DNA of 64,000 bases from positions 161,445 through 225,444 of the forward strand of contig WRBV01000001.1 in assembly GCA_009784375.1 (NCBI GenBank), read 5' to 3'. Below, piece by piece: positions 1 through 9,900 of the stretch. The DNA is from Bacillota bacterium. GTDB taxonomy: Bacteria > Bacillota > Clostridia > Christensenellales > UBA1242. Every line of letters begins with the position of its first letter. Within the stretch, counting starts at the first letter, position 1. Made by a program: the position numbers and the translations under genes. The notes below the pieces were generated by a model. The model made no database searches, had not been told where the DNA came from, and saw nothing but the letters and a program-made list of their open reading frames with translations.

Positions 1-64
1 ATTGTCACAAAGATGCAAATATAAAAGAACTATTCAAGAGATAAAATAGGTCATAAAAAATTCA

Positions 65-92
65 TTGTCCGCTTTGATAACCATGATATAAT
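65..92 (+). promoter_or_regulatory. Promoter of the 98-892 gene
   Basis: A -35 box TTGTCC (65-70) and a -10 box TATAAT (87-92) are separated by 16 nt. The ATG at 98 lies only 5 nt beyond the -10 box, so transcription should start on or next to the start codon, giving a leaderless mRNA. Confidence 0.7.
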
Positions 93-97
93 GAAAT

Positions 98-892
98 ATG
101 TTTAAACCTGCCGCGTGTCCAAAATGTAATTCAATTATACTTGTCCAAGCGGGCGAGGCTTTTGTACGATGTCCAGGTTGTACCAAAAACATAAGTGTCG
201 AGGATGCATGGAAGAATCTCGATGATTTTTGCTCGGTTCCTGCGAATACTGCGGCAATGATTGAAAAATGTATTATTCTTGAAAAAAAATATGGTCCCGA
301 TATATCAATGCCGATACTTGGGCTGCTTCATGAAAAATATCCAGACAACGAAGAAATCATGTATCTTATTGTAAAGACAAGTGGCTTTGATTCGATAATC
401 GTAAAGGACTATTTAATAAAGTTCAAAGACGATAAAAAAAAGGTGTCTTTTGCAGAGGATTTTTTGACAAAAGCTCTTACCGTACGAAACATGGAATATA
501 TTTCAATGTTCGAAGATTACATTGAAAGCAAGCTAAGACCAGCCCGAAAAGAAAGATTCAAAGAACTTATGCGCGAATTAAAAGCATCCTATGTGAAAAC
601 TTCAACAGGCGCGAATGCATTGATGTTGCTGTATGCATTTTATGCGATTGGTGCTGCGATAAATATCGCCATGGTTATATTCTTTCTTTTCTCGGACTTG
701 CAACTTTTTATATATGTACTGGTTGCGGCTGGAACGCTTGGAATAGAAATTTCATTACTTTACTTTCATAACCGAAAATTCGGGAATAGGCTGACGACCT
801 CTGATCGAGAGAGATTGTTTATGGTAATATATATGGCGACCATAGTGCTTGTAATCGGAGGGGTGTTTGTAGGCGGAGTTGTAAGTTTTTAA
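98..892 (+). CDS. Zinc-ribbon membrane protein of unknown function
   Basis: The 264-aa product starts with a zinc-ribbon-like pair of knuckles (CPKC at residues 8-11 and CPGC at 25-28). A helical cytoplasmic middle follows, and the last 85 residues hold about three hydrophobic segments (roughly 170-195, 200-222 and 240-262). I recognise no family beyond the ribbon-plus-membrane architecture. The start is set by the -10 box 5 nt upstream, and no Shine-Dalgarno sequence is visible. The gene is single; the next gene has its own promoter. The knuckles may bind zinc, but the role is unknown. Confidence 0.75.
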   Translation: MFKPAACPKCNSIILVQAGEAFVRCPGCTKNISVEDAWKNLDDFCSVPANTAAMIEKCIILEKKYGPDISMPILGLLHEKYPDNEEIMYLIVKTSGFDSIIVKDYLIKFKDDKKKVSFAEDFLTKALTVRNMEYISMFEDYIESKLRPARKERFKELMRELKASYVKTSTGANALMLLYAFYAIGAAINIAMVIFFLFSDLQLFIYVLVAAGTLGIEISLLYFHNRKFGNRLTTSDRERLFMVIYMATIVLVIGGVFVGGVVSF

Positions 893-901
893 ACTTTACT
901 A

Positions 902-930
902 TTGACAAAAATGTAATATTATACTATAAT
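902..930 (+). promoter_or_regulatory. Promoter of the 968-1180 gene
   Basis: TTGACA (902-907) and TATAAT (925-930) are 17 nt apart, a near-consensus sigma-A promoter. The transcript would have a leader of about 30 nt with AAGGAG at 956-961 before the ATG at 968, unlike the leaderless neighbours. Confidence 0.8.
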
Positions 931-967
931 AGGTATATAAATTTATTAGAGTATAAGGAGAACAAAC

Positions 968-1180
968 ATGTTCAGAATGGTAATTGCAACAATAATTTTA
1001 ATCGCTACGTTAATTACATCTTTCTTTCTTTTGCTTTGGGTTTTCGGACAAGATTTCGACAGATGGTTTTACCAATGGCTGTTGGTAGGTGCGATTGTGT
1101 TCCTTCTTGGTGCTGGAATCGTTCTTAGTGCATTATTGTACGAGCGTGCAATTCGCGAAAGGCAAGAACAAGAAATGTAA
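968..1180 (+). CDS. Small two-helix membrane protein
   Basis: This 70-aa protein has two hydrophobic helices (about residues 4-26 and 37-58) joined by an aromatic, acidic loop (GQDFDRWFYQW) and ending in a charged tail (RAIRERQEQEM). It has an AAGGAG ribosome-binding site 6 nt before the ATG, its own consensus promoter and its own terminator, so it is a real monocistronic gene. No family is recognised; a small envelope protein is the most that can be said. Confidence 0.75.
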   Translation: MFRMVIATIILIATLITSFFLLLWVFGQDFDRWFYQWLLVGAIVFLLGAGIVLSALLYERAIRERQEQEM

Positions 1181-1193
1181 TAATCAAGATAAA

Positions 1194-1218
1194 GAAACAC
1201 GCCGTTCGGCGTGTTTTT
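1194..1218 (+). terminator. Intrinsic terminator after the small membrane protein
   Basis: The stem ACACGCC (1197-1203) pairs with GGCGTGT (1208-1214) around a GTTC loop and is followed by a T run. Confidence 0.85.
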
Positions 1219-1445
1219 ATGACCTGGGAAAAATATCCACCTTCGGTGTTTGACACTAAGGATAAATTATTAGAAATGTTCGCTTTGCGAACAGGTCATA
1301 CTTCGTGGACATTATGGAAGTTATTAAGTGTTCGCTTTGCGAACAGGTCATCGTCAGATAATTCCATAAATCAGTCCATCCATAATGTCCAAAAAAGGCA
1401 TAGAAGGCGATGCGAAGCAACGCATCGAAGTTGCCTTTTTTATAT
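1218..1445. repeat. Dispersed TATGACCT/AGGTCATA element, long copy
   Basis: This 334-nt gene-free interval (1181-1514) is filled by a repeat. It opens with TATGACCT (1218-1225), and its inverted partner AGGTCATA ends a first unit at 1293-1300. Inside are two hairpin arms; GTTCGCTTTGCGAACAGGTCAT occurs twice (1278-1299 and 1330-1351). A second part carries ATAATGTCC plus A-run and a hairpin built on GATGCG/CGCATC ending in a T run near 1443. Related copies lie at 16091-16145, 19911-19986 and 35211-35317, with a fragment in metK. No transposase is present, so it is MITE-like or a structured intergenic repeat. Confidence 0.75.
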
Positions 1446-1514
1446 TGGTTCAGATTTTATGTACAAGCGGTTGTCATAATCATTTTAATATGAGATATTA
1501 TCATGTAATACATA

Positions 1515-3095
1515 ATGACAAAAGATAGCCAAACATACATAGATAAACCGTTTAATGTTCGACCGCTTGTATTATGGGCGATTATTGTTGGTTTGACCAT
1601 ATTTTTTGGAAATTTGTCGATTAGTTATGGTTGGTGGATAATCGGCATTTGGCTTGGTGTAATAATTGGCTTTTTTATTTTATTAAATGCAATTAAAAAT
1701 AAACACAAAGATAGAGTGTTTGTGTTCCTTGCTGGGAACAAATCATTTTTTGTTGCTACAATCGTCTTGATTCTTGCAGCCATTGTGTCATTTGGAATTA
1801 CTACAATGGTCTATTCAAATCAATACCATTTTACTGGAAATGGTGAAGTCACAGGAATTGTTCGCGCACACAGAATCGATGATGACGGTTTTGGCTCGGT
1901 AACACTTGCAAATGTACGATTTAACGACCAAAGTGTCTCGGGTCGTGTTCGAATTAATGTGAGAAATCTAAATGAAGAGAGTATAGCAAATATTTCATTC
2001 GGCAACATAATTCGTACCGAGGCTGTGCTTTCTCCCATCAATGTGTCGGGATTTTCAGTTAATAACCGAATACGATATTCGGCATCAATCAATGGTGTTG
2101 ATATAGAGTTCATCCGACAATCAAACGATTTCCGAAGTATTGCATTGCGTCATAGTTATAATTTTTTGCACAGGTTCATGAGTGACGGTCCTGCGAATTT
2201 AATATATTCCATGATGTTTGGTGATCGAAGCACGCTTGATGATGAGGTTCAACAAGACTTTCGGTTGAACGGGCTTGCACATGTGTTGGCGGTAAGTGGT
2301 TTGCATGTTGGGTTAATTGTTGCAATAGTTTTGGGGTTTTTAAAGATTCTTCGACTTGATAAAAAATATCAATTTCTGATTTTAATTTTTGTTGTGTGTT
2401 TTTATACGTATCTTGCAGATTTCAGAGTTTCCATCCTGCGTTCGGGAATAATGTTCCTTGTGTTGGCGGGGAATAGGTTGTTAATTCGGCGACCCGATTT
2501 TTTATCAAGTATTTGCCTTGCATTCGTTATAATTTTAGTTCTGTTCCCTTATTCGTTGTTTTCTCTTGGATTTCAATTAAGTTTTGGATGTATGTTTGGG
2601 ATTGCTTTGTTTAATCGACCAATAACGAATGGGTTGAAAAAGTTTTTAAATGTACCAGTACCATTTGAAAAATTCAGAAACCTAGTGGTCTCGAGTATTT
2701 CGATGTACACGACAACTGCGATAACAACTTTTCCATTTATTATCGCAACGTTCGGTTTTTATTCGGCAATAGGAATTTTTGCCAATCTTTTGTTATTGCC
2801 TATATTAATCTTGGCATTTCAATTAAGTGCTATTGCGCTTGTAACCTATGTTGGTTTTCCACTTTTATACTTGGTTGATGTAATGTTGAGATTTGTATTG
2901 CATGCATCAAACGCACTTGCAAACATGTCATGGGGACAGATTTATATTAACACCAATTCATGGATTATGTGGTTTTATTTCCTTGGACTTGTCATAATGT
3001 CGCGGTTTATATTTATGCGCAGGCGTTATCGCTATATATCTGCCGCCATCTTGTTTGGAATTTACGGCTTGGCACTACTGGTTTTGAATACTTAG
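1515..3095 (+). CDS. comEC: ComEC/Rec2-family DNA-uptake channel, short form
   Basis: ComEC moves single-stranded DNA across the membrane during competence. The 526-aa product has N-terminal membrane helices, a soluble OB-like DUF4131 region (about 100-200) and the Competence domain with the family signature LAVSGLHVGLIVA near residue 255, followed by about eight membrane helices. It ends without the C-terminal metallo-beta-lactamase domain found in roughly 750-aa ComEC proteins of Bacillus. TTGTCA at 1471 and a TATTAT-like -10 at 1496-1501 lie just upstream. holA follows after 23 nt but has its own promoter inside the comEC 3' end. The family is clear; function in uptake without the hydrolase domain is uncertain. 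Confidence 0.85.
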   Translation: MTKDSQTYIDKPFNVRPLVLWAIIVGLTIFFGNLSISYGWWIIGIWLGVIIGFFILLNAIKNKHKDRVFVFLAGNKSFFVATIVLILAAIVSFGITTMVYSNQYHFTGNGEVTGIVRAHRIDDDGFGSVTLANVRFNDQSVSGRVRINVRNLNEESIANISFGNIIRTEAVLSPINVSGFSVNNRIRYSASINGVDIEFIRQSNDFRSIALRHSYNFLHRFMSDGPANLIYSMMFGDRSTLDDEVQQDFRLNGLAHVLAVSGLHVGLIVAIVLGFLKILRLDKKYQFLILIFVVCFYTYLADFRVSILRSGIMFLVLAGNRLLIRRPDFLSSICLAFVIILVLFPYSLFSLGFQLSFGCMFGIALFNRPITNGLKKFLNVPVPFEKFRNLVVSSISMYTTTAITTFPFIIATFGFYSAIGIFANLLLLPILILAFQLSAIALVTYVGFPLLYLVDVMLRFVLHASNALANMSWGQIYINTNSWIMWFYFLGLVIMSRFIFMRRRYRYISAAILFGIYGLALLVLNT

Positions 3096-3112
3096 GCAAG
3101 CTGTGCTATAAT
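3084..3112 (+). promoter_or_regulatory. Promoter of holA, within the comEC 3' end
   Basis: TTGAAT (3084-3089) and TATAAT (3107-3112) are 17 nt apart and lie across the comEC stop. The holA ATG at 3119 follows the -10 box by 6 nt, so a leaderless message is expected. Confidence 0.75.
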
Positions 3113-3118
3113 TGTCTT

Positions 3119-4048
3119 ATGGAATTTATAAAACTAAAGGCCACCTTAAAGGAAGAAATTGCACCCGTATATGTTCTTTTTGGAAGTGACAACTTTTTGA
3201 TTAATAAGAGTATCGAGCTTGTTACCAATGCACTTGGAACTCTTGATATCACAAAATTTGATGAGAAGGCAAGTATGTCCGAGATAATGTCGGTAACACA
3301 AACAATATCAATGTTTGGTGATAAGAGACTTGTTATAATGCGTGGTGCTGAAGATAAACATTTAAAAGAATTAAAAAAATATCTAGAAGATCCAAGTCCA
3401 GATTGTGTTTTGATTTTGGTTTTATCGTCTGAAAAAGCACCTGTTGCTAAAAATGTGCAACCAGTTGATTGCAACCCAATAAAGGGCGATATATTGTTAA
3501 AGCTTATTGCAAAACAATTCGGTGATAACGGTAAGAAAATTACTCCGTCCGCAGCTTCGTTAATTGCAAAATATTGTGCAGATAATTACGCAAAGATTGA
3601 CAACGAAATAGGAAAGCTTGTAAACTTCTTTTCGGCAATTGATATAATCGATGTTATACATGTTGAAGAAATTGTTTCAAAGGATGAAGAATTTCAAACT
3701 TACGAACTTGGCAGCGCAATATGTACGCGAAACCTTGAAAAAGCACAAGGTATATTGGCAAGGTTAAAAAGTGGCGGAGTAGACGACTATGCTATCTTTG
3801 GGAACTTGGTTTCTATGTTAAAACGATTGTATTATTCACTTGCAACAAATTGTCCTAATGAAAAAGTTGCATCAGCATTAAAAGCAAATCCATATGCAAT
3901 TATGTATGCGCGCCGTGATAACAAACGTCTGGCACCGCGTCTAAGCGAAATTTATAAATATGCGCTTAACCTTGAGTATAAGATTAAAAGCGGACAGCTG
4001 TCTATACCAAGTGCAATTGATTTGATAATGATGGAGGTCGGCTCGTGA
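3119..4048 (+). CDS. holA: DNA polymerase III delta subunit
   Basis: HolA is the clamp-loader wrench subunit that opens the beta clamp. The roughly 309-aa product begins MEFIKLKATL and shows the family's opening strand and loop PVYVLFGSDNFLI, then the vestigial AAA+ fold and the C-terminal helical collar. I place the start at the ATG at 3119 because TATAAT ends 6 nt upstream; a longer open frame from 2960 overlaps comEC and is not credible. The last four bases overlap the GTG start of addB (GTGA), so translation is probably coupled. The product resembles the usual 320-340-aa HolA. Confidence 0.9.
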   Translation: MEFIKLKATLKEEIAPVYVLFGSDNFLINKSIELVTNALGTLDITKFDEKASMSEIMSVTQTISMFGDKRLVIMRGAEDKHLKELKKYLEDPSPDCVLILVLSSEKAPVAKNVQPVDCNPIKGDILLKLIAKQFGDNGKKITPSAASLIAKYCADNYAKIDNEIGKLVNFFSAIDIIDVIHVEEIVSKDEEFQTYELGSAICTRNLEKAQGILARLKSGGVDDYAIFGNLVSMLKRLYYSLATNCPNEKVASALKANPYAIMYARRDNKRLAPRLSEIYKYALNLEYKIKSGQLSIPSAIDLIMMEVGS

Positions 4049-6903
4049 GAGAAATCACCATTGTTAAAACGAATAACTTGTCCTCGTCAATTGACGAAGT
4101 TTTAACAATGGCAGAAACAAATGCGAGAGTAAACACAAAGCCAACATACATAATTGTCCCAGATCGATTTACATTGGAAGCCGAAAGAAAATTATTAAAA
4201 ATATCACCATGTCTTTTGAATACGCGCGTGCTGACTTTTACTATGTTGTATAACTTGATAACAAGCGAGACCGAAACCCAGCCCAACATTTTGGACAAGA
4301 CTAAAGCGGTACTCTTTATGTGGCACGCAATTGAAAGTGTACGTGATAGTCTTGTTTGGTTTAATAAATCAAGTGGGCATTATACCTTTGCCGAAAAAAT
4401 GTTTAATACAATAAACCAATTGACAAGTTCTCTTGTTGATTTTGAAAATCTTGAAAAAAATGCACATGTAACAATTACGCGGAAAAAAATGCACGATATA
4501 TCGTTGATTTACAAAAAATATTGCCAGATAACACAAGACTACACCGATTCTGCGGGTATGCTTGGGTTTTTGATAAAAGAAATTAAATCAAGCTTACTTA
4601 TAAAAGATGCATCGATTTATATGTGTGGGTTTGAACATCTCTCGATTCAAAGGCTTGCCGTTGTGAATGAATTAATAAAGCATGCAGCACAGACAACAAT
4701 AGGCATAAAAGAAAAAAGCGAACTTGAAGATCAATTAACACCAATGCTCTTCGAATTGAAAGACGTAAAGATACATAATGTCCAAGCCAAGGTTAATGAC
4801 AGGATTGTGAATCTTTATTCACAAAATACTCGAACAAAGCTTGATAATGTATATGTATTACAATACAAAACACCTCACATCGAGGCTGCACACATTGCGA
4901 ACCAAGTACGTGGACTTTTGAACAATGGAATCAATCCCAATGATATAAAAGTTCTGCTTTGTGATTACGAGAATACCTATCAAATATTTGAACAATTTTT
5001 TAATCATTGCAATGTTCCATTAAATCTTGATGTTGGTATTCCGCTTGTCAAGACATCGCTTGCGATTTTCTTCCGTGATATTTTGGCACTTGCAAATCAT
5101 GATACCGCCGAAACCTTTATACCAATTTTGAAAAGTAAATACATAAATATAAACCCTAAGTGCGAATTCCAAATTGAAAATTTTTGCATCAAGACTAACT
5201 TTGGGTTGTCAAGTTTCCTTGAAAAAAATGATCTAGAAATTGAACCCGAAACGAAACATAGTTTGGAAAATATTCTGCGGTTTATTAAAGAAATATCCAA
5301 ATCAAAGACAATAATGCATTTCTCGGATGGATTATTGCAACTTGCAAAGACTCTTGAAATTGAAGAGGATTCAATTGAAAAAATATGTTTGGATAAAACA
5401 ATAAGCATTCTAGAAGTATTGGGACAAGTAATCGGTGAAAAAAGCGTGGATGTTTTCGAATATTCTAATCTTTTTGCAACACTTACGGTTGCAACAAAGA
5501 TATCAACAATTCCGACATATGCAAATCGTGTTATACTGGTAAACAGTACCGAGTATCAACCATCTTTTGTACCTTATCTATTCATTGCCAACATCCATGA
5601 TGGAGTTTTCCCAGTAACAAGACCAGATACAGATATTCTAACCGAACTTGATATTCGTGCAATGGCGGTTACCATAGAACCAACCGTTACCATGCAAAAT
5701 ATTCGCTCGCGCAATCAATGTCTTGATACATTGTCAAGTTTTACCGAGAAATTATTTCTTTCAACCGTTGCAACAAATACTTTGAACGAGGAAGTAAATA
5801 CAAGTGAAATAATAGCACGAATTCTTGAACTAGATCTAAATGCCGAACTTGAATATACACAAATAAATTCAAAACATTTTGCAATGAATCAAGTGTTACA
5901 GTCTATTGGTAATGACACGGCATTTAGTGACATGGTTCATTATAATTCGATTTTACAATCGGTGGGTTTAGAAAGTTTCGAGATACCAAACCTTCATAGC
6001 CAAGAATTTAATATAAGAAACGGTAAGAACCTTTTTGCGCAAAATGAATGTATTAGTGTAACAACCCTAGAATCATTTTTCTCGTGTCCATATTACAATT
6101 TTTTAACAAAAGGTTTGCGATTACGCGAAAGACCTCGTTATCGTGTTGGAAGTGATGTTATGGGAAACCTTATACATAAAATCATCGAAGAATATACCGA
6201 AGAATTCATAAGACAAAAAAATACTCCAACCGACGCCCAGCTTTCCAAAATTATCGGCAAGGCATTCGAGAACACTCAATTCAAGTATTTTACAAACGAT
6301 CCAAATAATAAACCACTTGTCGAATTGTTAAAAAAAGAAATCCGAATTCTGGTTAATCAAATTAACGCGCAAATCAGTACAAGTTCATACAAACCGAAAT
6401 ATGTAGAAAAATCTTTGTCTCAAAAAACGGGTGACATCACATTGATTGGAAAGGTAGACCGTGTAGACACGATGTTAAAAGAAAATAATAAGCATGCTTT
6501 TGTTATTGATTATAAAACAGGGTCAAATGTTGATTTCAAATTGCGTGATGTTTATACAGGAACAAAGTTACAGCTGCCGCTTTATTCAGATATGCTCTCA
6601 AGAGAAGGTTATACAGCAGACGGTGCAGCGTACTTTCAATTAAAGTCTGGGCTTTCTAAAGAAACCAAGCTCAAAGGTATTATTGATTACACTTCGGAAG
6701 AAATAGAATCGGTAATGAACTATGCAAAACACATAGCAACAGATGCTATTAAACACATGAAAGATGGAGTTATAAAGAAAGCTTCGATAAGTGAAAAGGT
6801 TTGTGGATATTGCCCAGCAAAAGCACTTTGTTCCCAGAAAGAAAACACAAGAGCTAATAATGTACCGATTATCAAACCAGTTGATTTTGGAGGTATATTA
6901 TAA
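4045..6903 (+). CDS. addB: ATP-dependent nuclease subunit B (AddB/RexB)
   Basis: AddB forms the AddAB helicase-nuclease with AddA for double-strand-break processing. The 952-aa product has an inactive UvrD-like fold and a C-terminal PD-(D/E)XK nuclease: GKVDRVD and VIDYKTG sit near residues 805-832. Cysteines in SFFSCPYYNF and in KVCGYCPAKALC near the end match the four-cysteine Fe-S staple of AddB. It is about 200 residues shorter than the Bacillus protein, and the N-terminal P-loop seen in many AddB proteins is not visible (VKTNNLSSSIDE in that place). It starts at a GTG overlapping the holA stop and ends overlapping the addA ATG. Confidence 0.88.
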   Translation: MREITIVKTNNLSSSIDEVLTMAETNARVNTKPTYIIVPDRFTLEAERKLLKISPCLLNTRVLTFTMLYNLITSETETQPNILDKTKAVLFMWHAIESVRDSLVWFNKSSGHYTFAEKMFNTINQLTSSLVDFENLEKNAHVTITRKKMHDISLIYKKYCQITQDYTDSAGMLGFLIKEIKSSLLIKDASIYMCGFEHLSIQRLAVVNELIKHAAQTTIGIKEKSELEDQLTPMLFELKDVKIHNVQAKVNDRIVNLYSQNTRTKLDNVYVLQYKTPHIEAAHIANQVRGLLNNGINPNDIKVLLCDYENTYQIFEQFFNHCNVPLNLDVGIPLVKTSLAIFFRDILALANHDTAETFIPILKSKYININPKCEFQIENFCIKTNFGLSSFLEKNDLEIEPETKHSLENILRFIKEISKSKTIMHFSDGLLQLAKTLEIEEDSIEKICLDKTISILEVLGQVIGEKSVDVFEYSNLFATLTVATKISTIPTYANRVILVNSTEYQPSFVPYLFIANIHDGVFPVTRPDTDILTELDIRAMAVTIEPTVTMQNIRSRNQCLDTLSSFTEKLFLSTVATNTLNEEVNTSEIIARILELDLNAELEYTQINSKHFAMNQVLQSIGNDTAFSDMVHYNSILQSVGLESFEIPNLHSQEFNIRNGKNLFAQNECISVTTLESFFSCPYYNFLTKGLRLRERPRYRVGSDVMGNLIHKIIEEYTEEFIRQKNTPTDAQLSKIIGKAFENTQFKYFTNDPNNKPLVELLKKEIRILVNQINAQISTSSYKPKYVEKSLSQKTGDITLIGKVDRVDTMLKENNKHAFVIDYKTGSNVDFKLRDVYTGTKLQLPLYSDMLSREGYTADGAAYFQLKSGLSKETKLKGIIDYTSEEIESVMNYAKHIATDAIKHMKDGVIKKASISEKVCGYCPAKALCSQKENTRANNVPIIKPVDFGGIL

Positions 6904-9900
6904 TGAAGTGGACACAAAATCAACGCGGTGCAATTGACACACGAAATACAGATTTGCTTGTAAGTGCAAGTGCAGGAAGTGGAAAAACCACAGTAATGAT
7001 TGAACGAATTTTTCAAATGATTCAAAGTGGTGAAGCCACACTTGACCAATTACTTGTTTTAACATTTACAAAAGCATCTGCCGCCGACATGCGTATCAAG
7101 CTGAGAAAAAAGTTGGAAAATGCTGGGATAGATGTGATACACCTTGCTAATTGTTCGATTGGTACGTTCCATCAATTTTGTTCTCAATTAGTACAGACTT
7201 ACTTCAATATTGCCCAGATAGACCCCGCATTTTCAATAATTGACGATCAAGAGTCAAAATCTATTCAAAGCACAATTCTGGATAAAATCATTGCAAGAAA
7301 CTATGAGAATGCAACAGATGCAATAGAAACACTTTGTGCAAGTCGAAAAACAGAACCTTTGAAGGAGCTTGTTATATCTATTTATAACTTTCTATGTTCA
7401 CGTGAAAATAGTGCAGAGTGGCTGGAAAACATTGCCGATAAAAGTTATAATTTAAATTTAAGCAAGAACCTTGCAATTAAGAAAATAGTTGAACATTATG
7501 CAAATGTGGGTAATCATTTTTTTGAAAGGTTTTCATTTTACTTTTCTCGTGCAAAATCTCAAGACATTGACCGTGCATTTCCATTTTTCGAACATTGTGT
7601 TGAATTGTCAAAGCAACTTTCCAATGTGAAAGAAATAAAGGACTTTTGTAATCTTGAAAAACATTTTGATTTTGCAACGCTTGTAAAAAGTTATTTCAAA
7701 GATTTTGAATTATATGATGAATTTAAACGTGGCCGAGATTTATTGAAAGATGAAATCAAGGAGATACAAAAATACTTGATTGTTGATGAAAAAACATTAA
7801 TTCAAAAGCTTGAAAGTGACGGGAAAATAATAAACCAAATTATATTACTTGTTCAAGAATTTATAAAAGACTATTCAAATGAAAAGATGCGAATTGGCAA
7901 GCTTGATTTTTCTGACCTTGAAAAATTTGCATTGAAAGTCCTTGAAAATGAAGAAATCGTAAACCAATTACAAGACAAATATAAATTCATTTTCGTCGAT
8001 GAATATCAAGATACTAACCCAGTCCAAGAGAAAATTTTGTCATTGTTAAATGGGAAAAATTTATCGCAAGAAAGTAACAAGTCTGCCTTTTTTATGGTTG
8101 GTGATATTAAACAAAGCATCTATGGATTCAGGGGGGCCGAGCCAATAATTTTTGCAAGTAAACTAACTAATTATGACATGAATATCGGGGGACAGGTTGT
8201 CAAGCTAAATGAAAACTTCCGAAGTCATCCTGGCATTCTTGGGTTTGTAAATGATGTATTTGGCAAGGTAATGAGTAAACAGGTGGCTGATATCGACTAT
8301 AAAACAACAAGTGAATTTAATCCAGGTGCCGAATATCCAGACGAGTGCGAGCCTGCTGTTGAAGTAATCTTGATTGATACGAAAACAGAAAAACGAGAAA
8401 AACAAAAAATTGTAAAACCATATGACATTTTGAATGACGATTCGGTGGTAGAAGAATTAAAAAAGGTCGAGGCACAATGTGCATTAATAACACAAAAAAT
8501 TGACCAGCTATTGCGGACGGAAATCTATGATCTTGGTAAAAAGACATATCGAAAAGTACAACTTGGCGATATAGCGATATTGGCAAAAGAAAAGACTCAT
8601 ATGAATTTGTTGGCAAATACTCTTGCTCGAGCTGGGATTGAATGTGCCGTTACTAATAAACAATCGGCATCCGAACAATTCGAAATCGCAGTACTTGAAA
8701 AATTTCTATACGCTATATCAAACCCATATAATGATTTGCCACTTGTTCTTACAATGTCAAGTTTCATATTCGGCTTTACAAGTGACGACCTTGCCACAAT
8801 TAAAATGGCAAGTAATCAAAAAAATAGTTTCTATGAAAAGATACTGGAATATATAAATTCCAACAACAACGAACTTGCAGGTGAACTTGCTGATTTTGTA
8901 AATATTTTGAACGAATATCATCAATTTGCAAAAGATAATACGGTAACCGCTGTTCTTACAAAATTTCTTGTACAGTTTGGTGTAATTGAAAAATTACTTG
9001 TAACGCCTAATGGTGAAGTTATGGTTTCTAATATCCAAAATTATCTTAATACATTGTCAAAGGCAACCTATGCAGAAAGCCTGTCAAAGTTTTTATTCAT
9101 GCTAGAGAATGATATGTTGCAGATAGAACAGACAAGTGGCGGCGGCACACGCGACCGAGTTCAAATAATGACAATACACAAATCAAAAGGGTTAGAGTTT
9201 CCGATTGTTATTCTTTTTGATGCAAGTGTAAAATTTTCAAGTATTGAAAGCCGCAAGTTCATGGTAATAGACCGTAACTATGGGCTTTGTATGCATTCGG
9301 TTGATATAGAAAACTATAAAAAGAGTTCAAGCATTGCAAGGCTTGGTGCAAAAATTAATGCGAAAAACATCCAGATTGCCGAAGAAATGCGTCTTTTATA
9401 TGTTGCATTGACAAGAGCCAAAAATCGCCTTGTTATAATCGGTGGGTGTGATGTTGGTAAGGCAAGAGAAATAATTCCAAGCTCGTTCTATGAAATACAA
9501 AAGAGTAACAATTATATTGATTTTCTCAGCCCTGTAATTTTTGAAGAGAGTAAAAACTTTTCATTAAAACAAATTAAACTTGACCAAATCAAGATAATAT
9601 CCAAAACCCGCGAGCAAAAAGTGCTAAGTGGCGAGATAGACGAAAAGCTTGTGAACTTGTTAAAACAAACCTATGAAAAAGAAAGTACACCGATTATTGG
9701 TGCCGATATTGTTTTAAAACATTCTGTTACATCACTTACCAAAAGCGAACAAAACACAATTGATTTTGTGCCACGAAAATTATTCACAGAAGACAGGGGA
9801 GTCGATTACGGAACTCGATTCCATGGCATAATGCAAAGGATAGATCTTGAAACACAGACACACGAAGACAAAAATATTGAAAAATGTTTGAATGTAATTC

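Noticed and set aside
1219..1479. 86-codon plus-strand ORF
   Set aside because: It lies wholly inside the dispersed repeat, has no ribosome-binding site and a composition driven by the hairpin arms.
2960..3118. Upstream extension of holA
   Set aside because: It overlaps comEC by 136 nt, and the holA -35 and -10 boxes lie within it, with an ATG 6 nt downstream.
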